A DNA stretch of 64,000 nucleotides from an uncultured Cytophagales bacterium (GCA_913057175.1 CAJXNP010000010.1:186001-250000), one strand, 5' to 3'. Shown: positions 45,533-56,122, counted from the first letter of the stretch. Notes: generated by a model not told the origin, from the letters alone. Numbers and translations: made by a program.

Positions 45533-46872
45533 ATCAATCCTTTTCCTTTTAGCTCCAGGTATTTATTGATCACATTGATGGAAAGATCTTCAGGTTTTGT
45601 CAGGATGGTCTGGATACCGTGCTGCTGCAATTTGCTCGTCACAACCAGCTTTTCGTAGATCAGCTTTTTAGCAATGGTCGTGTTGTAGATCTCTTCCAGG
45701 TTATCTGCACTTTTATCCGAATATTTTTCCACTTCTGAGTTTTCGAAAAATATCACAACCAGCAAATGTCTTTTATTCAATTTTCGAAGGATGCCAATAT
45801 TTCGCTCTAACGCGTAGTCACTTTCAAAATTCGTGAAAAGAAAAAGCAAACTCCTCATCTGGATATGATTACCGATGTATTGATAAAGTTTTTCATAGTT
45901 TGATTCGGCAAAATTGGTTTTCTCATTGTAAAGCAAATCCAATATTTTCCTTATCTGACTTTTGCTGCGGTCGGCTTTGAGCATCCGATCAATTTTATCC
46001 GAAAAAGTGATCATTCCGGCTTTATCATATTTTCTCAAAATCGTATTGGAAATTACGAGTGATGAATTGATGGCATATTCCAATAAACTCATTCCATTGA
46101 ACGGCAGCTTCATTACCCGGCTTTTATCGATCACACAATAGATCTGTTGGGATTTTTCATCTTCGTAGTGATTGACCATCAATTTATTGGTTCGGCTGGT
46201 TGCCTTCCAGTTGATACTTTGGTAATCATCGCCCATAACATATTCTTTGATGTGATCAAATTCCTGGCTATGGCCGATTTTCCTTACTTTTTTTATCCCC
46301 TGAAACTGGTTGACGGTGGCAAAAGTGTTGATCTCGTATTGTTTCATTTCGACGATCGATGGATAGATATTGACCGTCTGACCGGCTTCCACCCTGTATT
46401 TTCTTTCCAGTAATCCGATTTTGGTCTTCAAATAAAGAAGTATATCCCCAAAATGGTAATCCCCACGAACAGTCGGTCGAATGGGATAATCCAGCCTGAC
46501 TTTTTTATGTGGCTTAAGTGTAAGGGAGATGGAAAAGTCCCTCACCTGAAGCTGATAAGGCAACTCGTCGATCAGGTTGACCGAAAGCGGACTATTCGAT
46601 TTATTCAATAAGGAAATGCTGACTTTTTGCTCGTTGCCATTCGACAGGATCTTTGGAATGATCCTTTGCGCGACAATGTGAACCGCTCTGGGAAAAAGCA
46701 TGAAAAAATCTGCCAGGCATATGACAAAAAATATTGCCAGCATCGCCTGTGCTACTGGCAACATGACCGAAAGTGAATATGAAACCACAAAAAGGAAAAT
46801 GACTCCTCCTCCCGTCCAAAAGAACCGGCTCGTCAGAAAAAGCTGTCGGAATATGTTAACGAGGTACTTCAA
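45529..46872 (-). CDS. DUF58 domain-containing protein
   Basis: 447 aa. Two N-terminal TM helices (about 15-60), a beta-rich region, and the DUF58 signature (EYVMGDDYQSINWKATSRTN) followed by a von Willebrand-like fold with IYCVIDKSRVM. DUF58 proteins act with MoxR-type AAA ATPases, which lies directly upstream here with a 17-base overlap. It is the last gene of the operon. Its exact role is unknown; chaperone-assisted assembly of membrane or secreted proteins is the usual proposal. Confidence 0.9.
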   Translation of the reverse strand: MKYLVNIFRQLFLTSRFFWTGGGVIFLFVVSYSLSVMLPVAQAMLAIFFVICLADFFMLFPRAVHIVAQRIIPKILSNGNEQKVSISLLNKSNSPLSVNLIDELPYQLQVRDFSISLTLKPHKKVRLDYPIRPTVRGDYHFGDILLYLKTKIGLLERKYRVEAGQTVNIYPSIVEMKQYEINTFATVNQFQGIKKVRKIGHSQEFDHIKEYVMGDDYQSINWKATSRTNKLMVNHYEDEKSQQIYCVIDKSRVMKLPFNGMSLLEYAINSSLVISNTILRKYDKAGMITFSDKIDRMLKADRSKSQIRKILDLLYNEKTNFAESNYEKLYQYIGNHIQMRSLLFLFTNFESDYALERNIGILRKLNKRHLLVVIFFENSEVEKYSDKSADNLEEIYNTTIAKKLIYEKLVVTSKLQQHGIQTILTKPEDLSINVINKYLELKGKGLI

Positions 46873-47869
46873 TTTTATTGATTATATCTTTGATCACATC
46901 TTTGGTATCAACCCCTTCCAGGTCTCGTTCGGCTGAAAGGATCACGCGGTGATTTAAAACCGGGTAGGCGATAAATTTAATATCATCGGGCGTCACATAA
47001 TCCCGTCCATGCATCAGCGCCATTGCCTTGCAGGACTTCATAATCGCAAGCGATGCTCTCGGACTTGCCCCTAGAAACAGGTCGGCATTGTTCCGGGTAT
47101 TAAAAACAATCGTAGCAATGTAGTCGAGTAATTCATCCTTTATATGGACTTTCTCGACTAACTCCTGGAATTTCTTCAGCAACTTAGCATTGATGATCGG
47201 TTTGACATCTCCTTTAATTGTTTGCTCAAAATCTTCTGAAAAGCGCTTTAAGATGATTTTCTCTTCTTCCAGGACCGGGTAATTTACATTGATCTTAAAT
47301 AAAAACCGGTCAAGCTGAGCCTCCGGCAATTTGTAGGTTCCCTCCTGCTCGATCGGATTTTGAGTGGCGATTACCATGAAGGGATATTCCATCTTATAGG
47401 TCGTACCATCGATACTGATCTGTCGTTCTTCCATTACCTCAAAAAGAGCTGCCTGAGTTTTCGCCGGAGCACGGTTGATCTCATCGATCAAAACAATATT
47501 GGAGAAGACAGGGCCTTTTTTGAATTCGAATTCCGTCGATTTTAAATTAAATATACTTGTGCCAATGATATCCGAAGGCATCAGGTCTGGTGTGAACTGG
47601 ATTCTCGAAAAGTCGGATTTTATGGTTTGGGAAAGCAATTTTGCTGCAAGGGTTTTGGCTATCCCCGGAACGCCCTCAATTAAAATATGTCCGTTGACAA
47701 AAAGCGATGCAATAAACAGATCGATCAATTGTCGCTGACCAACTATGACCTTTTTCACCTCACCTTTGACCGCTTCGACGTATTTCCTGAATTCGTTTAT
47801 TTCTTCCTGTGAAATTTTGCTCGCCTGCGGATATGATGCTTCCGGTGAATCAAAAATATTATCTTCCAT
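46856..47869 (-). CDS. MoxR-family AAA+ ATPase
   Basis: 337 aa. Walker A EGVPGIAKTLAAKLLS, Walker B NIVLIDEINRAP, sensor AVIATQNP-like segment VIATQNPIEQEGTYKLPEAQ and LDRFLFKI, with a C-terminal lid. MoxR ATPases work as chaperone-like remodelers with DUF58 or VWA partners. The stop overlaps the DUF58 start by 17 bases and its own start shares one base with the DUF4350 stop. Normal length; no odd residues seen. Confidence 0.95.
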   Translation of the reverse strand: MEDNIFDSPEASYPQASKISQEEINEFRKYVEAVKGEVKKVIVGQRQLIDLFIASLFVNGHILIEGVPGIAKTLAAKLLSQTIKSDFSRIQFTPDLMPSDIIGTSIFNLKSTEFEFKKGPVFSNIVLIDEINRAPAKTQAALFEVMEERQISIDGTTYKMEYPFMVIATQNPIEQEGTYKLPEAQLDRFLFKINVNYPVLEEEKIILKRFSEDFEQTIKGDVKPIINAKLLKKFQELVEKVHIKDELLDYIATIVFNTRNNADLFLGASPRASLAIMKSCKAMALMHGRDYVTPDDIKFIAYPVLNHRVILSAERDLEGVDTKDVIKDIINKIEVPR

Positions 47870-49098
47870 TATTTACAAGAGTTATTATAATTATTGATTT
47901 GTCGATATAAATAAATCAGGTCTTCGCTTTTAGCAAAGTTGTTACTTGTATAAAAATTGTACTTATCTAAAATATGCCTGAAACTTTGCTCATCCACGCC
48001 TGTCTTTTGAGCTAATCGCAAAACTGTCTGATCGTCCTGGTGCTTATGAACAGGAATTTTGTAACGACTGTACAGCTGGAAAAGGAACATTTTCATCATA
48101 AGCTGAATGATCTTATAGTGATTCTGTTCTTTGAAATAAAGCTGTCCGATGGTTTCCGTAAACTCAATCGTAGAGTTTTCATTGGGTTCCATGAAAGGAA
48201 TGTTTCTCTGCTTTCTTTTGGAATTGAGTAACAAAAACAGCAGGATAAGGGCCACCATGACATACCAGGCCCATTGAAATGATTTGTTACTCAAAATATG
48301 TTTCAATGGGTTCTGAAATGCTTCGTCTCCCAATTCTGAAATATTCAGATAAGCATGCTTATCCCAATAATATTTATCGCCGGGAAGGAAAGCAAAAAGT
48401 TTGTTGGCATAATTCCAGTTGATACTGTCTGTCAAATAATAATTGGTTAATAATAACGGATTGGAATGAAAATAAAAGTATCCTTTACCGTGTTTCGTTC
48501 GATAAAAATTGACTTCTTTTCCATCGACCCTTCCCAAATATTCGATGCTATCGTTGTGTGGCAATCCGTAAAAATATGGCCAATACGTTTTTGCCGTATC
48601 CGACAGACCATCATTAAATTTAAATGTGTAGCAATCCTCCATGCCAATGCAGCCGGTAAATTGATTGTCATATTCATCTTCCAGGTATAGGTTTGATGAA
48701 TCCCTTCCCATTGCCTGATCATAAAGGAGATTATCCATGTATTCCTGGGAGATAAATACATTGTTCCCATTTTTGACAAACCCAAGCAATGTCTTTCTGT
48801 CATCTTCAGAATAATACGCTTGCTCACCAATGAAAATGTAATTCAAAACTTCCGTGCTATCCCATTGGAAATGTTTGAATGAACTCTTCGAATTGATGAA
48901 ATCTTCAGGTTCGGTGGAGTTCTTTATCAGGTTATAAATGATATAAGTATCGTAGGGCTGCTTTTCATCCGTATCATACGTTTGTCGCCAGTGATATTTA
49001 TCAAGCCCGTCTGAATTAAAATAGATCATCAACCCAATCAGGACGACTGCTACTCCACCAAGGATCCCGTACAATATGTTTTGCTTATTGCTTTCCAA
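47869..49098 (-). CDS. DUF4350 domain-containing membrane protein
   Basis: 409 aa. N-terminal TM (ILYGILGGVAVVLIGLMIYF), an extracytoplasmic DUF4350 domain (about residues 45-230; with DTYIIYNLIKN and FVKNGNNVFISQEYMDNL), a second TM (about 278-296) and a cytoplasmic helical tail. It is part of the RDD/SpoIIM/DUF4129/DUF4350/MoxR/DUF58 group commonly found together in Bacteroidota. It overlaps DUF4129 by 14 bases and MoxR by one. Molecular function is unknown. Confidence 0.8.
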   Translation of the reverse strand: MESNKQNILYGILGGVAVVLIGLMIYFNSDGLDKYHWRQTYDTDEKQPYDTYIIYNLIKNSTEPEDFINSKSSFKHFQWDSTEVLNYIFIGEQAYYSEDDRKTLLGFVKNGNNVFISQEYMDNLLYDQAMGRDSSNLYLEDEYDNQFTGCIGMEDCYTFKFNDGLSDTAKTYWPYFYGLPHNDSIEYLGRVDGKEVNFYRTKHGKGYFYFHSNPLLLTNYYLTDSINWNYANKLFAFLPGDKYYWDKHAYLNISELGDEAFQNPLKHILSNKSFQWAWYVMVALILLFLLLNSKRKQRNIPFMEPNENSTIEFTETIGQLYFKEQNHYKIIQLMMKMFLFQLYSRYKIPVHKHQDDQTVLRLAQKTGVDEQSFRHILDKYNFYTSNNFAKSEDLIYLYRQINNYNNSCK

Positions 49099-49813
49099 CC
49101 TGATCGAGTGTGTTTTTAAATTCTACAAATTTGGGCTCCAGCTGAGAATAGATCTTTTCATCCATTTTGATATCCCCATACCAGGCCCATTCAAATAACA
49201 GCGTTAGCTTTTCAAATTTCTTTTTGAATTCCTCATTGGCCAGTTCATAGAGGTATTCCCTGTTGGTCTTATTTTTATGCCAGTCAATCAATTTTTTCTC
49301 TGAGAGATCTTTGATAATGGTAAGATAAAGTAGCCGAATGGCCTGCATAAAATCGCCTTCAGACAGGGTTTTTTTCAGAAGTTTATCCAAATCCGTTTCA
49401 TGGATGTTTTCTTCGATATTCTCCAGGTTGATCCCTTCACTGGTGTATCGGACTTTCTTGTTGGTGACACCTGCATTCTTAAGGAACAAATACAAAATGA
49501 CAAACAGAATAGCCACAAAGACAAGATAAATCAAAGGTTGTGCGATACCCGGAAGATTAATTACCCGGTTACCCGAACTGTTTTGCTCTTCATAAAATTC
49601 ATCATCCGGCTTTTCACCTGCGGTTTTCTCGCCATCTCCTTGAAACTTATCTTTCTTTCTAAGCATGTCATGATCGGATGAATAATCGATTCCCTCCTTT
49701 ACCTCCTTCCAGGCGCTCTCGCTAAATTTTTCGGAAGATTGTCCGGCAACTATTCCTGAAAAAAGAAATATTATTACAGTCTGTAAAATCAATATTTTTC
49801 TCAAACTCCTCAT
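49085..49813 (-). CDS. DUF4129 domain-containing protein
   Basis: 242 aa. Signal peptide (ILILQTVIIFLFSGIVAG), a charged region, one TM (about residues 95-113; LIYLVFVAILFVILYLFL) and a C-terminal cytoplasmic DUF4129 domain (about 135-240) with AIRLLYLTIIKDLSEKKL and FEWAWYGD. DUF4129 proteins are found next to MoxR, DUF58 and DUF4350 genes, as here. Overlaps with both neighbours (4 and 14 bases) indicate translational coupling. Role unknown. Confidence 0.82.
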   Translation of the reverse strand: MRSLRKILILQTVIIFLFSGIVAGQSSEKFSESAWKEVKEGIDYSSDHDMLRKKDKFQGDGEKTAGEKPDDEFYEEQNSSGNRVINLPGIAQPLIYLVFVAILFVILYLFLKNAGVTNKKVRYTSEGINLENIEENIHETDLDKLLKKTLSEGDFMQAIRLLYLTIIKDLSEKKLIDWHKNKTNREYLYELANEEFKKKFEKLTLLFEWAWYGDIKMDEKIYSQLEPKFVEFKNTLDQVGKQ

Positions 49814-51618
49814 ACCAAAAATTTCTCAACTTTTTGTTTCAACCCGGCTGCAGAATGGATCTCTTCCAATGAATAATGGTTGATCGCGATGGAAAGATAG
49901 ACCATTGGGACGAGCAAGAATAGTAAAAAAGTAATAAACCAAAACCTGAGACTGCTCAGAATCCGTGAGACCGTTTCATATTCAAATGGCAGGTTCCATT
50001 GGAGAACTTCGGAAGCCCCCATAAAAACCGGTGAATTGAAAAATACGAATGCGATAAATGTCAAAATTATGGTCGCAGCGTAATTTCCCCACAGTCGACC
50101 CGCAACATTATTTAGCAATTGAAACGAATATCTGAATGCACCAAAGAAACCCTTGCCTGATTTCAGGGCTGTGATCATCCAATTCAATGCGTAGGGCAGA
50201 ATTACAAAGGCAATGATCCCCAATAAAACAGCTTCCTCCAGAAAAAAGACCAGGTTAACAATTAAAGTGATGGCGAATACGGATAAAAATTCCGTAATCC
50301 TTTTTCCTGATGATAAGGGTAAGAATTGCTTTTCGCCAAACAACAACTGCGAAACAGAAAAGAAAACTGTCGCAATGGCAATAGAATTTAGAATGATCAA
50401 AAACGGAAAATCCGGATAGTTAAACAGCAGGCCGATATTGGAAAAAAAGCCATGGCTAATATACCCCAGGTTTTCATGCATGTAAAAAAAGTAAATGACC
50501 GGATACACGAATGAAAGCAATAATGTCGACCAGACAAATTTCTTTATGTTTTTGTGATAAAAAGCAAACGTAAAATTGAGGATCTCACTCACATTGTTGA
50601 TCTGACCGATCAGTTCTTTCTCACCTTCAAAATCCTTTTGAGCAGAACTGGTGGGCAATTCCGATCTTTTGACATCGCCTTTCACCCGAAGGGGGAGAAT
50701 GATGAAATAATAAATAATAAATGAAGCCGATAACAAAATAATGGCTATTCTCAGAATATCCGGAACATCTGTGTACCTCGTCACAAATGATTCAAGCAGT
50801 CCTGCCAATATAAAAATGGGTACCGTTCCAATGAATATTTTTAATGCCCTGACAGCAGATTCCTGGAAAGATTGTAGTCTCGTTAATGTACCAGGAAACA
50901 AAAGTCCTTTTCCAAAAACAATCCCCGCACCACCGGCAATCACAATGCTGGAAATCTCTAGTGTCCCGTGGATCCATATGGTGAGGAAAGATTCCAGGAA
51001 TAATTCCTTTTCAACAAAGAAGTATTGGAAAGTTCCCAGCATGATTCCATTATAAATAAGTATCAGCAATGTGCCAAGGCTCAGAAATATTCCAAAAATA
51101 AATGTGCGGAATGCTACCAGAACATTGTTCCACGTAATTCCCAAAAACATATCCACCTGGTTCATTTTCTTATAAACCGCCATCGGGTCTCCACTCTCAA
51201 TATTCTCCATGGTCATTTCAATATACTGATCACCCAGTATCAATTTGGAGAAATCCGGATCAATTACCGATGAAAAGACACCAATTGCCATGGCGAGTAA
51301 AAACACAATCAAAGAAATGAGCAGCTCATACCGCGACTGATAAACAATCGAAGGGAGTTCCTCTTTCCAGAAATTCAGGATATTCTTCCTTTTCGCCTTT
51401 TTGTTGATATATATTTTTTCAAAAATTTTTCGGGTGAGATTGTTGAGATAAGCCCGAACGGTGCGGTTTTGGTAAAATGTACGGGAATATGAAAGATCAT
51501 CTGTCAATTGTATGAACAAATCGCTCAGCTCGTTGGGATCGCTGTTTTCCACCTGGATCATTCGCTCCAATTTTTCCCACTTTTCTTTATTTTGTTCAAT
51601 AAATTTTGATTCTTTCAT
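49810..51618 (-). CDS. SpoIIM-family membrane protein with an extra C-terminal membrane domain
   Basis: 602 aa. Residues about 1-330 match the SpoIIM (stage II sporulation protein M) family: a cytosolic helical N-terminus (FYQNRTVRAYLNNLTRKIFE) and six TMs with WNNVLVAFRTFIFGIFLSLG and LTIWIHGTLEISSIVIAGGA. Residues about 355-600 add six or more hydrophobic segments (from FAFYHKNIKKFVWSTLLLSF). SpoIIM proteins of Bacteroidota are often about 320 aa, so this looks like a fusion with a second membrane domain. First gene of the operon; the GTG-started RDD gene diverges 72 bases away. Confidence 0.85.
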   Translation of the reverse strand: MKESKFIEQNKEKWEKLERMIQVENSDPNELSDLFIQLTDDLSYSRTFYQNRTVRAYLNNLTRKIFEKIYINKKAKRKNILNFWKEELPSIVYQSRYELLISLIVFLLAMAIGVFSSVIDPDFSKLILGDQYIEMTMENIESGDPMAVYKKMNQVDMFLGITWNNVLVAFRTFIFGIFLSLGTLLILIYNGIMLGTFQYFFVEKELFLESFLTIWIHGTLEISSIVIAGGAGIVFGKGLLFPGTLTRLQSFQESAVRALKIFIGTVPIFILAGLLESFVTRYTDVPDILRIAIILLSASFIIYYFIILPLRVKGDVKRSELPTSSAQKDFEGEKELIGQINNVSEILNFTFAFYHKNIKKFVWSTLLLSFVYPVIYFFYMHENLGYISHGFFSNIGLLFNYPDFPFLIILNSIAIATVFFSVSQLLFGEKQFLPLSSGKRITEFLSVFAITLIVNLVFFLEEAVLLGIIAFVILPYALNWMITALKSGKGFFGAFRYSFQLLNNVAGRLWGNYAATIILTFIAFVFFNSPVFMGASEVLQWNLPFEYETVSRILSSLRFWFITFLLFLLVPMVYLSIAINHYSLEEIHSAAGLKQKVEKFLV

Positions 51619-51690
51619 GGTGGAATTAAAAAATAAATTTCTTTGTTTAAAAAATTATTCAACCCTTAAGCGGATTAAATATAGTTATCT

Positions 51691-52419
51691 GTGAAATTAA
51701 TCGATATAAATACAACCCAAAATGTAACCATTCAATATGAATTAGCCTCGTTAAAAGAAAGAATTTTTGCATACGTTGCCGACATGATCATTTTGGGAAC
51801 GGCATTATTTTTCATTGCCATGTTTGCAGGCATTGCTGCAGCAGGAGGCAATGCGGAAAACGTTATTTATATTGTCGCTTTTCCAATTTTCTTCTTTTAC
51901 ACACTGGTGGTGGAATATCTGATGAATGGGCAAAGTCCGGGTAAAAAATTGCAAAAGCTAAAGATCATCAAATTGAATGGCAAACAGCCGGAACTAAACG
52001 ATTACATCATTAGATGGGCTTTTCGTTCACTGGATATTTATTTTTCGTCAGGCGCTTTGGCAAGTATTCTCATTGGCTCGTCCAACAAAGCCCAAAGATT
52101 AGGCGATGTGCTGGCTGGAACTGTTGTGGTGAAAATTAAAGCCAGTCATGATTTTAAAATTGAGGATTTGTTGAAAATTCAGAAGCTGGATGATTACCAG
52201 GTGACCTATCCCATGGTTAAAAACCTCAAAGAAGATGATCTGCTGATGATCAAAACCGTCATGGACCGGTACAAATCATTTCCCAACAACGGCCATCGCG
52301 AAGCCCTTTTTTCGCTTTCCAAAAAGATTGGCGATCGACTTGAAATTTCGGATATCCCTCAAAACAGGGTAAACTTTTTGAATACCCTGATCAGGGATTA
52401 TGTGATGTTGACGAGGTGA
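51691..52419 (+). CDS. RDD-family membrane protein
   Basis: 242 aa from a GTG. The RDD domain occupies residues about 10-150: YELASLKERIFAYVADMII in TM1, MNGQSPGKKLQKLKIIKLNG after TM2, and SNKAQRLGDVLAGTVVVKIK. A cytoplasmic tail of about 85 residues follows. It is divergently arranged with the SpoIIM operon and belongs to the same conserved neighbourhood. RDD proteins have been linked to ion transport in some bacteria, but no transport activity can be claimed here. A strong terminator follows. Confidence 0.88.
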   Translation: MKLIDINTTQNVTIQYELASLKERIFAYVADMIILGTALFFIAMFAGIAAAGGNAENVIYIVAFPIFFFYTLVVEYLMNGQSPGKKLQKLKIIKLNGKQPELNDYIIRWAFRSLDIYFSSGALASILIGSSNKAQRLGDVLAGTVVVKIKASHDFKIEDLLKIQKLDDYQVTYPMVKNLKEDDLLMIKTVMDRYKSFPNNGHREALFSLSKKIGDRLEISDIPQNRVNFLNTLIRDYVMLTR

Positions 52420-52447
52420 GGAAGGTGTTTATTGTACTTTTCCATAA

Positions 52448-52484
52448 AAAAAATGTCTGTTTCCAAGAAAAACAGACATTTTTT
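52448..52484. terminator. Terminator between convergent RDD genes
   Basis: AAAAAATGTCTGTTT pairs with AAACAGACATTTTTT (15-bp perfect arms, 7-base loop). U-runs are formed on both strands, so it should work in both directions. Confidence 0.9.
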
Positions 52485-52504
52485 ACATCTTAATCTTTTA
52501 TTTC

Positions 52505-52951
52505 TTAAGCATTTATTACGCGGGTGTCCGACAGGCTATCGTGCCAGCCTATCCCCTTTTGACCCAAAAATGAAAATGCTTCGAAAGGAATTATCCTGCT
52601 AAACGTTCTTCCGAAAGCTTGCCCCACCGAGATCGGGCTTCCGTCGACGTTGACCACTTTTGATCCGGTAATCAACTTACCGATTGTTTTACCTGTAAAG
52701 GCTTCAAAAAGACTGTAATAAATAATCCAGAGGCCTAAGGCAGCTACAATGATCATTCCTGTCATCTCGCTTTCTCCCATGTTTGATGATGCCACTCCGA
52801 ATATCAATGCATAACTTAAGCCTTGTACAATTATCCGGTCGATAACGTAATTTCCCAATCTTTTGCCTTTGCTGGCAAGGTTGTCTTCAATATTAAAAGG
52901 CTTGTTCTCCTGAACAAAACCCTGATCTAATAATTGTGCTGAATTTTCCAT
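52505..52951 (-). CDS. RDD-family membrane protein (paralogue A)
   Basis: 148 aa consisting of an RDD domain alone: an N-terminal cytosolic stretch (MENSAQLLDQGFVQENKPFN), GKRLGNYVIDRIIVQGL in TM1, FEAFTGKTIGKLITGSKVVN, and SRIIPFEAFSFLGQKGIGWH at the end. It is closely similar to the next gene, 24 bases upstream, so the two are tandem duplicates. It lies beside the third RDD protein on the opposite strand. Function unknown. Confidence 0.85.
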   Translation of the reverse strand: MENSAQLLDQGFVQENKPFNIEDNLASKGKRLGNYVIDRIIVQGLSYALIFGVASSNMGESEMTGMIIVAALGLWIIYYSLFEAFTGKTIGKLITGSKVVNVDGSPISVGQAFGRTFSRIIPFEAFSFLGQKGIGWHDSLSDTRVINA

Positions 52952-52974
52952 AATTAAAGTGTTTGATAAAAAAA

Positions 52975-53424
52975 TTATCTATCGTTGATGACTCTGGTAT
53001 TAGGTAGGCTGTCGTGCCATCCTATAGCCTGGCTTCCAAAAAATGAAAACGCCTCAAAAGGAATAAATCGGCTGACAGATCTTCCCAATGCCTGTCCAAA
53101 CGAAATGTTCTTACCTTCCATATTGACAACCTTAGTACCAGTGATCAACTTGCCAAGCGTTTTTCCTGATGATGCTTCAAAAATTGCATAATAAAGGATC
53201 ATGAGAGGATAAATGAGCAATTGCATTCCTACTAAAGCTCCCTCGTCGATGCCACCCATGACCCCAAAGAATACTATTACTGCAAAGTAAAAAACGATAA
53301 TAGCGATCATATCAATAATGTAATTGGCAAATCGCTTTCCAGCTGAAGCAAGATTGCCCTCAATACTTACCGTTTTGTTCTCCTTAACAAAACCCTGATC
53401 TAATAATTGTGATGAATTTTCCAT
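52975..53424 (-). CDS. RDD-family membrane protein (paralogue B)
   Basis: 149 aa from MENSSQLLDQGFVKENKTVS; in-frame codons further upstream (MVDLINQ...) are probably not coding because the paralogue starts at the same MENS. RDD domain features are AGKRFANYIIDMIAIIVF, FEASSGKTLGKLITGTKVVN and SRFIPFEAFSFFGSQAIGWH. Roughly two thirds of its residues match paralogue A by eye. It may be transcribed together with A. Confidence 0.85.
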   Translation of the reverse strand: MENSSQLLDQGFVKENKTVSIEGNLASAGKRFANYIIDMIAIIVFYFAVIVFFGVMGGIDEGALVGMQLLIYPLMILYYAIFEASSGKTLGKLITGTKVVNMEGKNISFGQALGRSVSRFIPFEAFSFFGSQAIGWHDSLPNTRVINDR

Positions 53425-53512
53425 TCTAAAAAATAAATTGAATAACTGATTGATTAAGTCAACCAAGATAGATGATTGGATGAAGGTAAAACGACGAAAA
53501 AGGATGGATATC

Positions 53513-56122
53513 TTACGTGCCTTTTAAAGTCTTCAAGACTTCATTCAATTTCAACAACGCTTCGACCGGAGAAATGGTATTGATATCAATCTGATTGAGC
53601 AGGTCTTTGACCTCCTCAAATTTAGGATCTGCTTCGAACATGCTTAGCTGATAATTTGCCTTCGGCATCTCATCCAGCTTTTTATTCGTCTTTTCGGATA
53701 TCTTGTCTTTTTCCAGGTGATGCATTATCTCATTGGCACGGATCACCACATTATTGGGCATGCCGGCCATTTGCGCAACATGGATCCCAAAACTATGCTC
53801 ACTGCCACCTTCAGCCAGTTTTCGAAGGAAGATGATCTTGTCGCCCGCTTCTTTTACGCTCACATTAAAATTCTTAATCCGTGAAAAATCATTTGCCAGC
53901 TGATTCAACTCGTGGTAATGGGTGGCAAAAAGGGTCTTTGCCTTGTATTTGGGATGATTATGCAGGTATTCCGTAATCGACCAGGCTATAGAAATCCCAT
54001 CGTACGTACTCGTACCCCTGCCAATTTCATCCATCAAAACGAGGCTTCTTTCACTCAGGTTGTTCAGAATACTGGCTGTCTCCGTCATCTCTACCATGAA
54101 TGTTGATTCGCCTTTTGACAGGTTGTCCGATGCTCCAACCCGGGTAAAGATCTTATCGGTTATTCCCAGGTGAGCAATGGTCGCCGGAACAAATGAACCA
54201 ATCTGCGCCATCAAAACGATCAGTGCCGTTTGTCTGAGCAAAGCGGACTTTCCGGCCATGTTCGGCCCTGTAATGATCAGGATCTGCTGACTGATATCGT
54301 CCAGGTAGACGTCATTGGGAATATAGCTCTCGCCAAGCGGCAATTGTTGTTCAATGACCGGGTGCCGTCCCTCCTTAATTTCAATGATGTTTTCATCGAC
54401 AATTTTAGGTCTTGCATAACGATGTTTGACAGCAAGTGAAGCAAAAGAGCTCAGGCAATCTATAGCCGCAACGATCTTCGCATTTTGCTGAATAGGAGAA
54501 ATGTAGTCAGAAGCAAATCGAACAAGTTGATTGTACAGCCTTTGCTCTATTTCGACGATCTTATCTTCTGCATTCAGGATCTTCTCTTCGTAGGTTTTTA
54601 ATTCCTCGGTAATGTATCGCTCAGCATTAACAAGTGTTTGCTTTCGGATCCACTCTTGCGGTACTTTATCTTTGTGGGAATTGGTGACTTCCAGGTAATA
54701 GCCAAATACTTTGTTGTACGCAATTTTCAGAGAGGAAATCCCTGTTTTTTCCGTTTCCCGCTTTTGCAATTGCAGGAGATAATCTTTTCCCGAAAAGGAT
54801 ATTTTTCTCAATTCGTCGAGTTCCTGGTCAATTCCCTCCTTCATGATGCCACCCTGATTGGTAAGCAACGGAACATCCTCTTTTAATTCCTGTTCGATCT
54901 TTTGCAGGAGCTGGTCACAGGTATTGATCTGATCAGCGTATTTCTTAAGAATCTCATTTTTCTGCTTTTGCAGGATTTCCTTAACGGGAATAATCCTTTG
55001 AAGGGACTTTCTCAATTGGTTCATCTCCCTGGGATTGATCCTTCCCACCGCCACTTTGCTTATCAGTCTTTCCAGGTCATTGATGTGCTTGAGGTGTTCC
55101 AGCAGGTTTTCATGAACTTCCCCATGTTGGCAAAAATGCTCAACAACCGTCAACCTGTCTTCGATCTTAGCTTTGTCCTTGAGCGGCATGATTACCCATT
55201 TTTTCAACAACCTGGCACCCATGGGTGTGATGGTTCGATCCAAAATATCGATCAGAGGAACACCTCCGTCCTGCTGCGGGTAGATCAGTTCAAGGTTGCG
55301 GATGGTAAACTTATCCAGCCAGACATAATTCTCCTCATGGATCCTGGAAATGGAAGAAATATGCGAAATCTCTTTGTGTTCGGTTTCTTCCAGGTAATGT
55401 AAAATAGCGCCGGCCGCTATGATCCCGGTGGATAGATTTTCGATGCCAAACCCTTTCAAGTTCTGCGTTCCGAATTGCTTGGTTAGCTTTTCATATCCGA
55501 AATCATACGAATAAATCCAATCCTCCAGGCAATAGGTATTGTAGTCATCACCAAAAATCTCTGTGAATTCATGGCGGTTCTTTTTGCAATAAATCACCTC
55601 CGATGGGTTGAAACTTTGCAGGAGATTATCAACATATTCCGTATTACCGGAAGCTGCGAGGAATTCACCGGTGGAAACATCCAGGAAAGCGATGCCTGAA
55701 TAATCCTTATCCAGATGAATAGAAGCTAAAAAATTGTTGTGTTTGCGTTCCAGGACATTGTCGTTAAATGCCACGCCAGGTGTCACTAATTCGGTCACAC
55801 CTCTTTTCACAATTCCCTTCACCGATTTCGGATCTTCCAGCTGATCGCAAATCGCTACTCTTTCCCCCGCCCGCACTAATTTGGGAAGGTATGAATCCAG
55901 TGAATGATGGGGAAAACCCGCCAATTCAATATGAGAAGCCGCTCCATTCGCCCTTTTTGTCAGCACAATGTCGAGGATCTTGCTGGCCTTTACGGCATCC
56001 TCGCCAAATGTTTCATAAAAATCCCCTACACGAAAAAGTAAAAGCGCTCCCGGGTACTTTGCCTTGATGGCATTGTACTGCTTCATGAGTGGGGTTTCCG
56101 TCTTACTTTTTGTATTCGCCAT
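53513..56122 (-). CDS. mutS: DNA mismatch repair protein MutS
   Basis: 869 aa. Recognises base mismatches and recruits MutL. N-terminal mismatch-binding domain with [16 protein letters not shown] (Phe and Glu of the Phe-x-Glu motif), connector and lever domains, and the ATPase: Walker [16 protein letters not shown], Walker [15 protein letters not shown], and [11 protein letters not shown]. Full length. The start is [20 protein letters not shown]. It is monocistronic, divergent from the SpoU-type gene. Confidence 0.97.
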   Translation of the reverse strand: MANTKSKTETPLMKQYNAIKAKYPGALLLFRVGDFYETFGEDAVKASKILDIVLTKRANGAASHIELAGFPHHSLDSYLPKLVRAGERVAICDQLEDPKSVKGIVKRGVTELVTPGVAFNDNVLERKHNNFLASIHLDKDYSGIAFLDVSTGEFLAASGNTEYVDNLLQSFNPSEVIYCKKNRHEFTEIFGDDYNTYCLEDWIYSYDFGYEKLTKQFGTQNLKGFGIENLSTGIIAAGAILHYLEETEHKEISHISSISRIHEENYVWLDKFTIRNLELIYPQQDGGVPLIDILDRTITPMGARLLKKWVIMPLKDKAKIEDRLTVVEHFCQHGEVHENLLEHLKHINDLERLISKVAVGRINPREMNQLRKSLQRIIPVKEILQKQKNEILKKYADQINTCDQLLQKIEQELKEDVPLLTNQGGIMKEGIDQELDELRKISFSGKDYLLQLQKRETEKTGISSLKIAYNKVFGYYLEVTNSHKDKVPQEWIRKQTLVNAERYITEELKTYEEKILNAEDKIVEIEQRLYNQLVRFASDYISPIQQNAKIVAAIDCLSSFASLAVKHRYARPKIVDENIIEIKEGRHPVIEQQLPLGESYIPNDVYLDDISQQILIITGPNMAGKSALLRQTALIVLMAQIGSFVPATIAHLGITDKIFTRVGASDNLSKGESTFMVEMTETASILNNLSERSLVLMDEIGRGTSTYDGISIAWSITEYLHNHPKYKAKTLFATHYHELNQLANDFSRIKNFNVSVKEAGDKIIFLRKLAEGGSEHSFGIHVAQMAGMPNNVVIRANEIMHHLEKDKISEKTNKKLDEMPKANYQLSMFEADPKFEEVKDLLNQIDINTISPVEALLKLNEVLKTLKGT

